64,000 nt of DNA from Lachnospiraceae bacterium. GTDB lineage: Bacteria > Bacillota > Clostridia > Lachnospirales > Lachnospiraceae. A model generated the notes under the pieces. It was not told the origin of the DNA. It did no database searches and saw only the letters and a program-made list of their open reading frames with translations. The position numbers and the translations under genes were made by a program. Shown here piece by piece: positions 1-9,677 of the stretch (the first letter of the stretch is position 1; each line of letters starts with the position of its first letter). Location: positions 88,992 through 152,991 of the forward strand of contig JAQXVT010000048.1 in the NCBI GenBank assembly GCA_029225065.1, given 5' to 3'.

Positions 1-712
1 CAATCTTCGTACGACTTCCGGCCTCTCTTGCGATGCTCTTGATCTCTACGATGCCATCGCGCACCTCGGTAACTTCTTCCTCAAAAAGACGCTTTACCAG
101 TTCCGGATGCGTGCGGGATACCAGGATCTTCGGTCCCTTCGGTGTATCCTTTACTTCCAGTACGTACACCTTGATACGCTCGGTCGGCTGGTAGGTCTCA
201 CCCTTGATCATCTCTTCGCTGCTCAGCATCGCATCTACCTTTCCAAGGTTGACGCTGACATTTCTTCCGACGTAGCGCTGTACCACACCGGTCACAACAT
301 CTTTTTCTTTCTCATAGTACTCGCTGAAAAGCACCTTGCGCTCTTCCTCGCGGATCTTCTGCAGAATGACGTTCTTTGCATTCTGTGTTGCGATACGGCC
401 AAACTCCTTTGACTTGATATCGACACGTACCACATCGCCGAGCTCATATCTGGAATCCTTCATCTTTGCATTCGTCAGGCTGATCTCCGCGAGCTCATCC
501 TCCACGTAATCAACAACCTTCTTCTCTGCATAAATCTCAAATTCGCAGGTCTGCGGATCGATATTTACGATGACGTTGTTTGCCTCTGTCTTTCCATAGT
601 GGTTTTTGCATGCCTGCAGAAGTGACTGCTTAATGGCATCCAGCAGTGTTTCCTTGCTGATATTTTTCTCCTTTTCGAGCAGCGTCAGTGCTTCGAATAA
701 TTCGCTATTCAT
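1..712 (-). CDS. nusA: Transcription termination/antitermination factor NusA (3' end outside window)
   Basis: NusA binds RNA polymerase and modulates pausing, termination and antitermination. The reading frame opens at an ATG at 712 (MNSELFEALTLLEKEKNISK) and stays open to base 1, so only about 237 N-terminal residues are present. The N-terminal RNA-polymerase-binding domain is followed by an S1 domain (around residues 135-200, including KDVVTGVVQRYVGRNVSVNL) and the start of the first KH domain (PKGPKILVSRTHPELVKRLF). It lies 31 bp after rimP in the same direction, the usual rimP-nusA arrangement of Firmicutes. The truncation is only the window edge; nothing suggests a broken gene. Confidence 0.96.
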   Translation of the reverse strand, partial: MNSELFEALTLLEKEKNISKETLLDAIKQSLLQACKNHYGKTEANNVIVNIDPQTCEFEIYAEKKVVDYVEDELAEISLTNAKMKDSRYELGDVVRVDIKSKEFGRIATQNAKNVILQKIREEERKVLFSEYYEKEKDVVTGVVQRYVGRNVSVNLGKVDAMLSSEEMIKGETYQPTERIKVYVLEVKDTPKGPKILVSRTHPELVKRLFEEEVTEVRDGIVEIKSIAREAGSRTKI

Positions 713-743
713 GATTCTATCCTCCCAGTATACTTTCTATTGA

Positions 744-1211
744 TCAGAAATCGAATGACAGACGGATCAGCGCAATATCGGCGCGCGCGATCTCGAGCAG
801 CTCCTGATCTTCCATTTCAAGTACAATCTTTTCTTTGTCATAGTCCCGCAGGATACCGGTAAATTCTTTCTGATGGCTGATCGCCCGGAATGTCCGGACA
901 TCAACTTCCTCTCCTATGCTTCTGGCAAAATCCTTTTCCTTTTTCAGCGGTCTTCCCAGTCCCGGGGAACTCACCTCGAGCACATAGGCATCTTCAATAA
1001 AATCATGTTTATCCAGCAGATCGCTCAGCGCACGGCTGACAACCTCGCAGTCATCCACGGTAATTCCTCCCGGCTTGTCAATGTATGCCCGGAGATACCA
1101 GGTGCCTCCTTCTTTTACATACTCCACATCCACCAGTTCGAACTGATTCTGCTCAATAATCGGCGCGATCAGCTCCTCTGTTTTCTGTTCATATGTTTCC
1201 CGTTTGCTCAT
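744..1211 (-). CDS. rimP: Ribosome maturation factor RimP
   Basis: RimP assists maturation of the 30S ribosomal subunit in the cytoplasm. The product has 155 residues, the normal family length. It carries the N-terminal KH-like domain with the conserved ELVDVEYVKEGGTWYLRAYID stretch and DDCEVVSRALSDLLD, then the family hallmark LEVSSPGLGRPLKKEKDF, then the small C-terminal Sm-like beta domain. I chose the ATG at 1211 rather than the GTG three bases upstream because AGGAGG lies six bases before the ATG. It is the first gene of the rimP-nusA transcript. Confidence 0.96.
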   Translation of the reverse strand: MSKRETYEQKTEELIAPIIEQNQFELVDVEYVKEGGTWYLRAYIDKPGGITVDDCEVVSRALSDLLDKHDFIEDAYVLEVSSPGLGRPLKKEKDFARSIGEEVDVRTFRAISHQKEFTGILRDYDKEKIVLEMEDQELLEIARADIALIRLSFDF

Positions 1212-1258
1212 CACAATCCTCCTTCCTGCAGCAACAAAATACTTTTTTTCGCAAATAA

Positions 1259-1280
1259 GAGTGGACCAACCGGCCCACTC
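1259..1280 (-). promoter_or_regulatory. Leader hairpin upstream of rimP
   Basis: On the minus strand GAGTGGGCC and GGTCCACTC form a 9-bp stem with a GGTT loop, including one G-U pair. It is followed by TTATTTGCG, between the rimP promoter and its ribosome binding site. The shape suggests an attenuator or mRNA-stability element in the 5' leader, but the U tract is interrupted. I do not recognise a named RNA family here. Confidence 0.45.
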
Positions 1281-1311
1281 CTACTCTAGTAACAGTATCA
1301 AATTCCTGTTT

Positions 1312-1340
1312 ATCATAGCACTATTTTCCATGAAATGCAA
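1312..1340 (-). promoter_or_regulatory. Sigma-A promoter of rimP-nusA
   Basis: On the minus strand TTGCAT (1335-1340) and TATGAT (1312-1317) are separated by exactly 17 bases, close to the housekeeping consensus. They lie about 100 bp upstream of the rimP start. Confidence 0.7.
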
Positions 1341-1357
1341 GCCCTTTCAATTTTTTC

Positions 1358-1385
1358 TTGCTTTTTCCAAAAAATGTGGTATGAT
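1358..1385 (+). promoter_or_regulatory. Promoter of the tRNA-Gly gene
   Basis: TTGCTT (1358-1363) and TATGAT (1380-1385) are 16 bases apart and end 11 bases before the first base of the tRNA. That spacing fits transcription starting just ahead of the mature 5' end. Confidence 0.65.
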
Positions 1386-1396
1386 AGGTACATGAT

Positions 1397-1467
1397 GCGG
1401 ATATAGTTCATTGGTAGAACACCAGCTTCCCAAGCTGGATAGGCGGGTTCGATTCCCGTTATCCGCT
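1397..1467 (+). tRNA. tRNA-Gly (anticodon CCC)
   Basis: The 71-base sequence folds as a cloverleaf. The acceptor stem is GCGGATA/TATCCGC, the anticodon stem CCAGC/GCTGG encloses the loop TTCCCAA (anticodon CCC, reading GGG), and the T arm contains GGTTCGATTCC. The discriminator base is T, as expected for glycine tRNAs. The 3' CCA is not encoded. It is transcribed divergently from rimP and ends at a strong terminator. Confidence 0.93.
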
Positions 1468-1488
1468 CTTTTTCTTTATTCAAAAATG

Positions 1489-1523
1489 AAAGGACAGTCT
1501 TTTACGGCTGTCCTTTTCTTTTT
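1489..1523 (+). terminator. Terminator after tRNA-Gly (probably bidirectional)
   Basis: AAAGGACAGTC and GGCTGTCCTTT pair over 11 bp (one G-T) around a 6-base loop and are followed by TCTTTTT. The opposite strand also has a T-rich flank after the stem and lies directly beyond the sbcC stop, so the hairpin probably terminates both transcripts. Confidence 0.85.
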
Positions 1524-1526
1524 GAA

Positions 1527-4325
1527 TCATATCATTCCGCATTCCACCTGCACACGGCTTCCGATTCCGTCTCTGCCGCGTTCCTTCGTCACGATCACTT
1601 TTTTACTGATTCGTTCCTTTAATTCCGGAACATGGGAAATAATTCCGACCATTCGGCTTCCCTGCGCAAGCCCTTCCAGTGCGCGCATTGCCTGGTTCAG
1701 CGCATCCTCGTCAAGAGAACCGAATCCCTCGTCGATAAACATTGCATCCATCCGAATGCCGCCCGCATACGACTGAATTTCATCCGAAAGGCCAAGTGCA
1801 AGGGAAAGAGATGCCTGAAAGGTCTCACCGCCCGATAAAGTCCTGACACTTCTCTCCGTTCCGTTGTAATGATCCAACACATTTAAGTCGAGTCCCGCTT
1901 TTTCCTTGCGGCTCTCTCCCCCCTCTCTTCGCTTCAGCTCATACTGGCCGCTGCTCATCGTCATCAGACGCAGATTCGCCCTGCGCAAGATCCGATCAAA
2001 ATAAGCCATCTGCACGTACGTTTCCAGTTCAACCTTCCGTTTGCCTGCAAGTGTACCCCCCGCCGTATCCGCAAGTGACTTCACCCACACATATTCCTTT
2101 TCCGCTGCTTCCATCTTTTCTATGCTGCGGCAGACTGCTCCGTAAATCTTCTTATTGTTCTGCCATATCGCATACTGCTGCGTTTTTTCTTTTTCTGCCC
2201 CTTCCTTTCTGGCAGCAAGCTCTGCCTTCTTTGCAAGAAGCAGTTCCTCATCGACCTCCTCCTGCTCCCCGCTTCGCGCCAGCACTGCAATCGCACTGTC
2301 CAGCTCCAGAAGCTGCTTTTCATAACTCTGCCAGAGTGCTGCTGCTTCCTTCGCTTCCCTCTCAAATGCCATTTTCTGCTGTTTCCGGTTTTCGATCTCT
2401 TCCTCCAGCTGCTTTTCCGTAATGTCCGCAAGCTGCTTTTTCTGCTCCTGGATCTGCTTCTGCAACAATATGCTTTCTGTTCGGGTGCGTTCTTCAAAAA
2501 GTGCTTTTTCCTGCACCGTCTTTTCTGCCTGCTCAGACAGCCGTGTCAGCCGCAGGATTTCCCTTTTTCGAAAATTCAGCTCCTGCTGGTTCTGAAGCAG
2601 ACTTTTTTCCCGCAAAAGAAACTGCTCTCTGATCCGCTCTGTCTGCGCTGCCAGCCATGCGACGCTTCCTGCAGACGGATCTGCCGGCTCCGAATACTGC
2701 CCGCCCGCCTTTTCCTTTTTACTTCTTGCATTCAGCAATGATTCTGCCGTCTTTTTCAGTTCTTCTTCCGCCGCTTCCACGCTCTCTTTTTTCTGACCCG
2801 CCGCCGTGCTGAACCGCACTGCCTCCGCCTGTGCCGCCAGCCACTCTTTCTTCTTCTGATCCAGCATGGATTTTTCCGGAACCTGCTGTGGAACCTGCGC
2901 CGGCGACGGATGATGCACGGAACCGCAGACCGGACACGGCACAGATTCTCTCAGACTCTTTGCCAGAAGACCGGCCTGTGCATCAAGAAACAACCGCTCC
3001 AGATGCAGATATTCTTCCTGCAAACGATCTTTCTCCTTGGCCGCTTTTGCATAGCCATTCTGGGCACAGATCAGCTCCTCTTTGCGCCGTTTCTGCTCAT
3101 CCAGACGATCTTGCAGACGGATCAGTTTTTCTTTCTGAGCACCAAGCCGCTCCAGCAAAAGTTCTGTTCCTTCCAGTGCAGCCTGCCGCTCCTGATGCCC
3201 TGCAAGTTCTTCTTTGAAGCGCTGCGCCGCTTCTCTGGCCCTGCATTTTTCGTCCTCCGCAGTGCGCTGCTCCTCCTGCTTTTTTTTAAGATCACGCTCC
3301 TGCTTTGCAATTTCCCGCAATACCAGGAGCTGCGCTTCCCGTGTACGAATCTGCTCTGACAGTTCCTCGCACACTTCTGCCTCTTTCTCTGCTTTTTGCT
3401 TCCTCTCCCCGGCTTCTTGCACGACCGGAAGAAGCGCTTCACGCTGTGCCTTCTTTCGGCTTTTTTCCGCAAGCGCGCGTCGCCTCTGTTCTGCCTTTCC
3501 AAGGCTTTTGCTGCAAAGCTCGATTTCCTGATTCAGTCCTGTCAGTGTCTCTTCCAGACCATTCAGTTCTGTCTCCTCTCCGGTAAGCAGCTGCTCCAGA
3601 AGTTCCAGGGCACGCAGTACTGCTCCGTCATATCCGCTTTTTTTCAGCCCTGCAAATTCTCTTTGAATCTCTTCATTTTTTCCGCACAAGATGCCGTCCA
3701 GATGCTGCGCGATACTTCTGCGCATCTCATCATAATCCTTCCACCTGGCCTTCACCGCATCACGCAGACGGTTCTGCAGCCCCTGGTAAAACTCCGTATG
3801 AAAAATCTTCCGGAAGATCTCACTGCGCTCTGCCGTTCCGGACAGCAGCAGCTTCTGGAAATCTCCCTGTGCAATCATCACGATCTGCGTAAACTGGTGA
3901 TAATCAAGTCCGAGCAGTTCCGTCACCGCACGCGTCACATCCTTACTTTTATTGATCGGCGGCCGGTCATCCGGATAGATCAGCTCCGCATTCGCTTTTT
4001 CCGTCGTGTATCCGACTCCCCGGTCCTTCGGGCGCAGATACTCCGGGTTCCGCCTTACCGTATAATCTTTTCCGCAATACGTAAAAACGAGCTCCACATA
4101 CGTGCGGACCCCGTTTTTTGCATACTGACTGCGGAACATCCCGGCCTCACGCACCTCTCCGCTCGCTTCCCCGTAGAGTGCAAACGTGATTGCATCAAAG
4201 ATCGTCGTTTTTCCGGCTCCGGTATCCCCCGTGATGAGATACAGTCCCGAAAGCACAGAAAAATCAATCTCAGTCTTTCCCGCATAAGGCCCGAAGGCAC
4301 TGATTGTCAGTCTTTTTGGTTTCAT
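1527..4325 (-). CDS. sbcC: DNA double-strand-break nuclease, SMC-like ATPase subunit SbcC
   Basis: SbcC is the Rad50-type ATPase of the SbcCD complex, which cuts DNA hairpins and protein-blocked ends. The 932-residue product has the N-terminal ATPase half with Walker A GDTGAGKT (33-40). Long coiled coils flank a zinc hook CPVCGS (CxxC at 464-467). The C-terminal ATPase half has the ABC signature LSGGE (about 830-834) and Walker B MFIDEGFGSLDED (from about 862). It is somewhat shorter than the roughly 1050-residue E. coli protein, mainly in the coiled coil. Its start codon overlaps the sbcD stop by four bases (ATGA), implying translational coupling. It is the last gene of the topB-led operon. 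Confidence 0.96.
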   Translation of the reverse strand: MKPKRLTISAFGPYAGKTEIDFSVLSGLYLITGDTGAGKTTIFDAITFALYGEASGEVREAGMFRSQYAKNGVRTYVELVFTYCGKDYTVRRNPEYLRPKDRGVGYTTEKANAELIYPDDRPPINKSKDVTRAVTELLGLDYHQFTQIVMIAQGDFQKLLLSGTAERSEIFRKIFHTEFYQGLQNRLRDAVKARWKDYDEMRRSIAQHLDGILCGKNEEIQREFAGLKKSGYDGAVLRALELLEQLLTGEETELNGLEETLTGLNQEIELCSKSLGKAEQRRRALAEKSRKKAQREALLPVVQEAGERKQKAEKEAEVCEELSEQIRTREAQLLVLREIAKQERDLKKKQEEQRTAEDEKCRAREAAQRFKEELAGHQERQAALEGTELLLERLGAQKEKLIRLQDRLDEQKRRKEELICAQNGYAKAAKEKDRLQEEYLHLERLFLDAQAGLLAKSLRESVPCPVCGSVHHPSPAQVPQQVPEKSMLDQKKKEWLAAQAEAVRFSTAAGQKKESVEAAEEELKKTAESLLNARSKKEKAGGQYSEPADPSAGSVAWLAAQTERIREQFLLREKSLLQNQQELNFRKREILRLTRLSEQAEKTVQEKALFEERTRTESILLQKQIQEQKKQLADITEKQLEEEIENRKQQKMAFEREAKEAAALWQSYEKQLLELDSAIAVLARSGEQEEVDEELLLAKKAELAARKEGAEKEKTQQYAIWQNNKKIYGAVCRSIEKMEAAEKEYVWVKSLADTAGGTLAGKRKVELETYVQMAYFDRILRRANLRLMTMSSGQYELKRREGGESRKEKAGLDLNVLDHYNGTERSVRTLSGGETFQASLSLALGLSDEIQSYAGGIRMDAMFIDEGFGSLDEDALNQAMRALEGLAQGSRMVGIISHVPELKERISKKVIVTKERGRDGIGSRVQVECGMI

Positions 4326-5455
4326 TCTTTGAGCTCCTGTATCAGCTGCCGGACATACGCTTCCTGCTGCCCGGACATCGGTTGATTGTTCTGCAGTTCA
4401 TAAAACTCCTGAAACAGCTCTAGCTCAGATTTGCGCTGCGCCGGATCGGAGGATTCGATTTCCATATTTTCTTTCGTCCTGCGATTATCATACTCCAGCC
4501 GGATCAGATTTGGATAGATCGTACGCAGCTTCGCAAGGCCGTCCACGACATCCTCCTCATCGGTCAGCGTGATCTGCAGGTAATCCTCACAGCTGCTGTT
4601 TTCATAAAACGAGCGCGCCGTCACCTCTAGATACGTTCCCTTTATCTTCCGCAGATCATGCAGCGGATGCAGTTCGATTGTCCGCACCTTCGTATTGCCC
4701 TTTTCCAGCAGCTCCACCACCGTGATTGACTTCTCCTGTCCTGCTTCCGAAAAAGAGTACTTCAGTGGTGTCCCGCAGTAGCGAACCGTCTCTTTTCCCA
4801 CCTTCTGCGGACTGTGGATGTGGCCGAGTGCTACATAATCAAACGCATCAAATAAGGAAACCGGAATCTGGTCGATCGTTCCGACCTGCAGCTCCTCTGA
4901 ATCGCAGCGCTGCGCTCCTGTCGCAAACTGATGCGCCACCAGAATATTCCGTTCTTTTGGATCCAGTGTTACCTGTGACATCGCAAGGGCGAGGGCGCTT
5001 GGATAATCCACGACTTCTTCTGCGCGCTCCTCAAGCGCATGACGCACCAGCGCCGGGCGCAGAAACGGAAGCAGATGGATGCACACCGTTCCGTATGCAT
5101 CCTCCATCCGGATGCTTTGCACACTGCCGTCATATAATGGAGCGATATGAATCCCACTTCGGCCCATCCATCCGGCGCCGAATGCAAGGCGCTCTGCCGA
5201 ATCGTGGTTGCCGTTTATGAGAAATACTGGAATACTCCTCTCGACAAGTCCCTGCAGAAAACCATCGAACACCTGAACCGCTTCTGCGGTCGGAACCGCC
5301 TTGTCATAAATATCTCCGGCGAGGAGCACACCATCCGGCTGCTCCTCGTCCGCCGCCTGAAGGATCTGATTCAGAATATACTTCTGATCCTCCAGCATCG
5401 AAAACTCATGGATCCGTTTTCCGATATGAAGGTCTGACAAATGAAAAAATTTCAT
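4322..5455 (-). CDS. sbcD: DNA double-strand-break nuclease subunit SbcD
   Basis: SbcD is the Mre11-type metallophosphoesterase and nuclease subunit that partners SbcC. The 377-residue product begins [14 protein letters not shown] and shows the phosphoesterase metal-binding motifs in order: DLHIG, GDIYD, NGNHDS, and later HQFATG and GHIHSPQ. The C-terminal third is the capping and dimerisation region (KGTYLEVTARSFYENSS onward). Both ends overlap neighbours by four bases (parC upstream, sbcC downstream), so the three genes are tightly coupled. Confidence 0.96.
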   Translation of the reverse strand: MKFFHLSDLHIGKRIHEFSMLEDQKYILNQILQAADEEQPDGVLLAGDIYDKAVPTAEAVQVFDGFLQGLVERSIPVFLINGNHDSAERLAFGAGWMGRSGIHIAPLYDGSVQSIRMEDAYGTVCIHLLPFLRPALVRHALEERAEEVVDYPSALALAMSQVTLDPKERNILVAHQFATGAQRCDSEELQVGTIDQIPVSLFDAFDYVALGHIHSPQKVGKETVRYCGTPLKYSFSEAGQEKSITVVELLEKGNTKVRTIELHPLHDLRKIKGTYLEVTARSFYENSSCEDYLQITLTDEEDVVDGLAKLRTIYPNLIRLEYDNRRTKENMEIESSDPAQRKSELELFQEFYELQNNQPMSGQQEAYVRQLIQELKE

Positions 5456-7686
5456 CGCTGCTTCGTCCCTTTCCCATCTCTCGCGCTGATCCGCAGACGA
5501 TTCAGATGCAGCGTGCGCTCACCGATCTGCACTTCCACGTCGCCATCCTTCTCAAGCCAGTAGACCTCTGCGATCTGGTCGCCGGCCGCAAGCTTCATGC
5601 CGCGTACACCGACTGCCGTCTTTTTCTTGAGCGGAATTTCGGCCACCGGAAAACGCAGATAATAGCCATTTTTCGATGCAAACACGATCTGTGCCTGCTC
5701 GCCCGGTGCATAGACGGCAGCTACTTCGTCCCCCTCTGCCAGCTTCGTTGCCGCGATGGTCCGCTTCGATACGTCAAACTCACTTCCCTGCACCTGTTTT
5801 ACCATGGCCTGTCTTGTCACAAAGGTCAGCACCGTATCGCGTATGTCGTTTAACGCCATCACCGCGATAAAATTCTCCTCGCTGCTGTTGTAATTGCACA
5901 GGTTGTCGACCGGAGTTCCCTTGTCGCGGAATTTTCCATACGGCACATCCAGCAGCTTCAATAGATGTACCTTTCCGTTGTCAGTAAAGACGCACACGCG
6001 GTCCGTGTTCATACAGTGCAGCACGTAACGGTTTTCCTGATCCGCCGCCTCTTTGTTGCGCTCATAGACCGTTTCATCGATCGTCCGCACATAGCCAAAG
6101 CGATCCATCAGAAAGACAACCGGAAGTTCCTCGATCTTCTGCTCCTCCAGAACGACTTCCTCTGCATTTTCCAGTGCAGTTCGGCGCGGTCTTCCGAATT
6201 CTTTCTTGAACTGATCGAGTTCTTTGATGATCACCTCAGCCATCGAACTGTAATTGTTTAAAATATCGGTATACCGTGCAATATTTTTCAGGGTTTCCTC
6301 GTGCTCCTTCATCAGCACGTCGATCTCCAGTCCGATCAGCTTATAGAGACGCATATCAAGAATCGCATTCGCCTGCATCTCCGTAAATTTCAGCTTTGCT
6401 GCCTCTTTTTTTGATTTGGCTGTCTTGAAACGGATGCCGTCTGTCACACCGTCGACGAGGCACGCTTTTACCTGCTCACGGCTCTTGCTGCCGCGCAGGA
6501 TCTCGATAATCAGGTCGATCACATCACAGGCGCGGATCAGTCCCTCCTGCACCTCACGCTTTTTCTCCTCTTTGTCAAGCATGCTCTGATACTTGCGCGT
6601 GTTGACCTCAAACTGAAAATCGATGTGATATTCCAGAATCTGGCGCAGACTTAAGGTTTCCGGCCTACCGTCCGCGACCGCAAGCATATTGACACCGAAG
6701 GTATCCTCCAGACGTGTCTTTTTATACAGCAGGTTCTTCAGGCGTTCCGTGTCTGCTCCCTTTTTGAGTTCCAGTACAATGCGGATGCCCGCCTTGGATG
6801 ACTGGTTGGAGATATCCACAATGTCCGTCGTCTTTTTCGTCTCGACGAGTGAAGCGACATCGTTTAAGAATTTTCCGATGTTCGCGCCCATCATCGTGTA
6901 CGGGATCTCCGTGATCACGAGGCGTTCCTTTCCGCCCCTGACCTGCTCTACCTCCACCTTTCCGCGCAAACGGATCTTGCCCTGCCCGCTCTCATAGATT
7001 TTCTGCAGTTCCGACTCATTGACGACGATGCCGCCGGTCGGAAAATCCGGTCCCTTGATGTATTTCATCAGCTCCGCGGTGGTCAGCTGATTGTTTTTGA
7101 TCAGCGCTTTCGTCGCATCAATCACCTCAGAAAGGTTGTGCGGCGGAATGCTCGTCGCCATGCCGACGGCGATGCCGTCAGAACCGTTCACCAGTAGGTT
7201 CGGGATCCGCACCGGAAGCACCAGAGGCTCTTTTTCTGTCTCGTCAAAATTCGGTCCGAAATCAACAACGTCTTTATCAAGATCTGCAAGAAAGGCTTCC
7301 TGTGTCACCTTCTGCAGCCTGGCCTCTGTATAACGCATGGCCGCCGCACCGTCTCCCTCGATCGAGCCGAAATTTCCGTGCCCGTCGACAAGCGGCATTC
7401 CCTTCTTGAAGTCCTGCGCCATGACCACAAGCGCCTCATAGATTGAACTGTCGCCGTGCGGGTGATATTTACCCATTGTGTCTCCAACGATACGCGCAGA
7501 TTTACGGTAAGGGCGGTCGTAGCGGATTCCCAGTTCATACATATCGTAGAGCGTTCTTCTTTGTACCGGCTTTAAGCCATCCCGCACATCCGGCAGCGCA
7601 CGTGCGATGATGACACTCATCGCATAGTCGATGTACGATTTCTGCATGATGTCCGAATATTCCGCTCTGATTATCTGTCCATCCAT
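5452..7686 (-). CDS. parC: DNA topoisomerase IV (type IIA) subunit A
   Basis: This is the breakage-reunion subunit of a type IIA topoisomerase. It has 744 residues. The catalytic tyrosine is Tyr119 in [10 protein letters not shown], and the quinolone-resistance-determining region [15 protein letters not shown] (Ser80/Ser81, Glu84) looks wild type. I call it ParC rather than GyrA because the C-terminal beta-pinwheel lacks a canonical GyrA box (QRRGGKG); the corresponding place reads [12 protein letters not shown]. The protein is also shorter than typical GyrA. The partner parE lies 37 bp upstream, which supports a dedicated topoisomerase IV pair. Assignment by motif is good, but gyrase versus topoisomerase IV activity is not proven by sequence. 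Confidence 0.87.
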   Translation of the reverse strand: MDGQIIRAEYSDIMQKSYIDYAMSVIIARALPDVRDGLKPVQRRTLYDMYELGIRYDRPYRKSARIVGDTMGKYHPHGDSSIYEALVVMAQDFKKGMPLVDGHGNFGSIEGDGAAAMRYTEARLQKVTQEAFLADLDKDVVDFGPNFDETEKEPLVLPVRIPNLLVNGSDGIAVGMATSIPPHNLSEVIDATKALIKNNQLTTAELMKYIKGPDFPTGGIVVNESELQKIYESGQGKIRLRGKVEVEQVRGGKERLVITEIPYTMMGANIGKFLNDVASLVETKKTTDIVDISNQSSKAGIRIVLELKKGADTERLKNLLYKKTRLEDTFGVNMLAVADGRPETLSLRQILEYHIDFQFEVNTRKYQSMLDKEEKKREVQEGLIRACDVIDLIIEILRGSKSREQVKACLVDGVTDGIRFKTAKSKKEAAKLKFTEMQANAILDMRLYKLIGLEIDVLMKEHEETLKNIARYTDILNNYSSMAEVIIKELDQFKKEFGRPRRTALENAEEVVLEEQKIEELPVVFLMDRFGYVRTIDETVYERNKEAADQENRYVLHCMNTDRVCVFTDNGKVHLLKLLDVPYGKFRDKGTPVDNLCNYNSSEENFIAVMALNDIRDTVLTFVTRQAMVKQVQGSEFDVSKRTIAATKLAEGDEVAAVYAPGEQAQIVFASKNGYYLRFPVAEIPLKKKTAVGVRGMKLAAGDQIAEVYWLEKDGDVEVQIGERTLHLNRLRISARDGKGTKQR

Positions 7687-7723
7687 ATTTCTTTCTGACT
7701 CCTTTTCCTATCCTTACTGTCTG

Positions 7724-9646
7724 CTATACGTCGAGCAGTGCATCCTGAGCATGCTCATGGATAAATTCCTTGCGCGGCGGCACCTCCGTGCCCATGAGCA
7801 TCCGCGTCACATTGGATGCAAGACGCGCATCCTCAATTTCCACACGCTGCATCATTCGCGTTTCCGGATTCAGCGTCGTCTCCCAGAGCTGCTCCGCATC
7901 CATCTCACCAAGACCTTTGTAACGCTGCAGCGTAAACGGTGCCTTATGCGTCTTCCGGTACTTTTCCAGTGCCTTGTCATCATACAGGTACTGCTCCTGC
8001 CCGCGCGACGGGATGACCTTGTAAAGCGGGGGCATTGCGATATATACGTGTCCCTCATAAATCAGTTCCGGCATAAAACGGTAGAACAGTGTCAACAGCA
8101 GTGTGCTGATATGCGCGCCGTCCACGTCGGCATCGGCCATAATGATGATCTTATCGTACCGCAGTTTCGTAATATCAAAATCATTTCCGTAGCCTTCGGA
8201 AAAACCGCAGCCGAAGGCATTGATCATCGTCTTGATCTCGGCGTTTGCGAGTACTTTGTCAATACTGGCCTTCTCCACATTCAAAATCTTTCCGCGGATC
8301 GGAAGGATCGCCTGATAATTCCGGTCACGTGCCGTCTTGGCCGAGCCTCCCGCAGAATCTCCCTCCACGATGAAAATTTCACAGATCGAGGGATCACGGC
8401 TCTCACAGTTTGCCAGCTTTCCGTTGCTGTCAAACGAATACTTCTGCTTCGTGAGCAGGTTTGTCTTCGCACGCTCCTCGGATTTTCGAATCTTCGCCGA
8501 TTTTTCCGCACACGCAAGAATACTCTTTAAAGCCTCCAGATTTTTATCGAAGTAGCGGACGATCTCCTCGCCGGTCACCTTTCCGACCGCACGCGCTGCA
8601 TCCTGGTTGTCAAGCTTCGTCTTCGTCTGACCCTCAAAACGCGGATCCGGATGCTTGATCGAGATGACCGCCGTCATTCCGTTTCGGATATCCGCGCCGG
8701 TGAAATTTGCGTCTTTATCCTTAAGCACGCCGATCTGACGGGCGTACGTATTCATCACGGTTGTGAACGTGGTCTTAAATCCGGTCAGGTGCGTGCCGCC
8801 CTCTGCGTTATAGATGTTGTTGCAAAAACCAAGCACATTTTCGTGGAATTCATTGACGTACTGAAATGCTGCCTCCACCTGAATGCCGTCTGCCTCACCT
8901 TTAAAGTAGACCGGCTCACAGACCGGCTCTTCATCCTGGTTCAGCTCCCGCACAAACCCGGTAATGCCGTCCGGCTCCGAATAGGTGATCTTTTCCGTCT
9001 CCTCGCCCCGCCTGTCCTCGAAATGAATCGTCAGCTCCGGGTTCAGATATGCCGTCTCATGCAGACGGGATTTCAGTTCCGTCGCGGAAAACCAGGTCTT
9101 CTCAAAAATTTCCGGGTCCGGAAGGAACTGAATCCTTGTTCCCGTCTTTTTCGTCTTTCCGAGCACCGGAAGCAGTCCATTTTCCAGCTCAAGCACCGGA
9201 ATACCGCGCTCGTAGCGGTCATGATGGATTTTTCCCTCACGCATGACCTGCACGTCCAGCCACGTTGAAAGTGCATTTACAACGGAAGAACCAACTCCGT
9301 GCAGTCCTCCGCTCGTTTTGTAAGCACTGTCATCGAATTTTCCGCCCGCATGCAGCGTCGTAAAGACGAGACGCTCCGCCGACATTCCTTTTTCATGCAT
9401 CCCGACTGGAATGCCCCGTCCGTTGTCCTCGATTGTCGCCGAGCCGTCCTTTTCCAGATAAACCTCAATCTCCGTACAGTAGCCTGCCAGATGCTCATCC
9501 ACCGCATTGTCCACGATCTCATAGATCAGATGGTTCAGTCCTTTTCTTGAAACGCTTCCGATGTACATTCCCGGACGCTTGCGGACCGCCTCCAGTCCCT
9601 CCAGTACGGAAATACTGCTTGCGTCGTATGTGTTGCTTTTTGCCAT
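7724..9646 (-). CDS. parE: DNA topoisomerase IV (type IIA) subunit B
   Basis: This is the ATPase subunit partnering the downstream parC product. The 640-residue protein has the GHKL ATPase fold: EIVDNAVDEHLAG, DNGRGIPVG and GGLHGVGSSVVNALS. The TOPRIM domain follows with IVEGDSAGGSAKTARDR, PIRGKILNVEKA and the metal-binding DADVDGAHI. It ends with the conserved QRYKGLGEMDAEQLWETTL region. Length and order match ParE/GyrB of the short Gram-positive type. A ribosome binding site (AAGGAAGGA) precedes the ATG. Confidence 0.9.
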   Translation of the reverse strand: MAKSNTYDASSISVLEGLEAVRKRPGMYIGSVSRKGLNHLIYEIVDNAVDEHLAGYCTEIEVYLEKDGSATIEDNGRGIPVGMHEKGMSAERLVFTTLHAGGKFDDSAYKTSGGLHGVGSSVVNALSTWLDVQVMREGKIHHDRYERGIPVLELENGLLPVLGKTKKTGTRIQFLPDPEIFEKTWFSATELKSRLHETAYLNPELTIHFEDRRGEETEKITYSEPDGITGFVRELNQDEEPVCEPVYFKGEADGIQVEAAFQYVNEFHENVLGFCNNIYNAEGGTHLTGFKTTFTTVMNTYARQIGVLKDKDANFTGADIRNGMTAVISIKHPDPRFEGQTKTKLDNQDAARAVGKVTGEEIVRYFDKNLEALKSILACAEKSAKIRKSEERAKTNLLTKQKYSFDSNGKLANCESRDPSICEIFIVEGDSAGGSAKTARDRNYQAILPIRGKILNVEKASIDKVLANAEIKTMINAFGCGFSEGYGNDFDITKLRYDKIIIMADADVDGAHISTLLLTLFYRFMPELIYEGHVYIAMPPLYKVIPSRGQEQYLYDDKALEKYRKTHKAPFTLQRYKGLGEMDAEQLWETTLNPETRMMQRVEIEDARLASNVTRMLMGTEVPPRKEFIHEHAQDALLDV

Positions 9647-9677
9647 TTTCCAATTCCTTCCTTATCTGATGCTTCCA

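Noticed and set aside
3396..4385. Long plus-strand open frame of 329 codons
   Set aside because: It lies antisense to sbcC/sbcD, its predicted protein is cysteine-, serine- and leucine-rich without recognisable motifs, and the opposite frame is an unmistakable SbcC.
5452..7686. Calling the type IIA A subunit GyrA
   Set aside because: The C-terminal domain lacks the GyrA box and is short; the gene pair with parE favours topoisomerase IV. Activity is still unproven.
7631..8530. Plus-strand open frame of 299 codons
   Set aside because: Antisense to parE with no family motifs and no good ribosome binding site; an effect of codon bias on the complementary strand.
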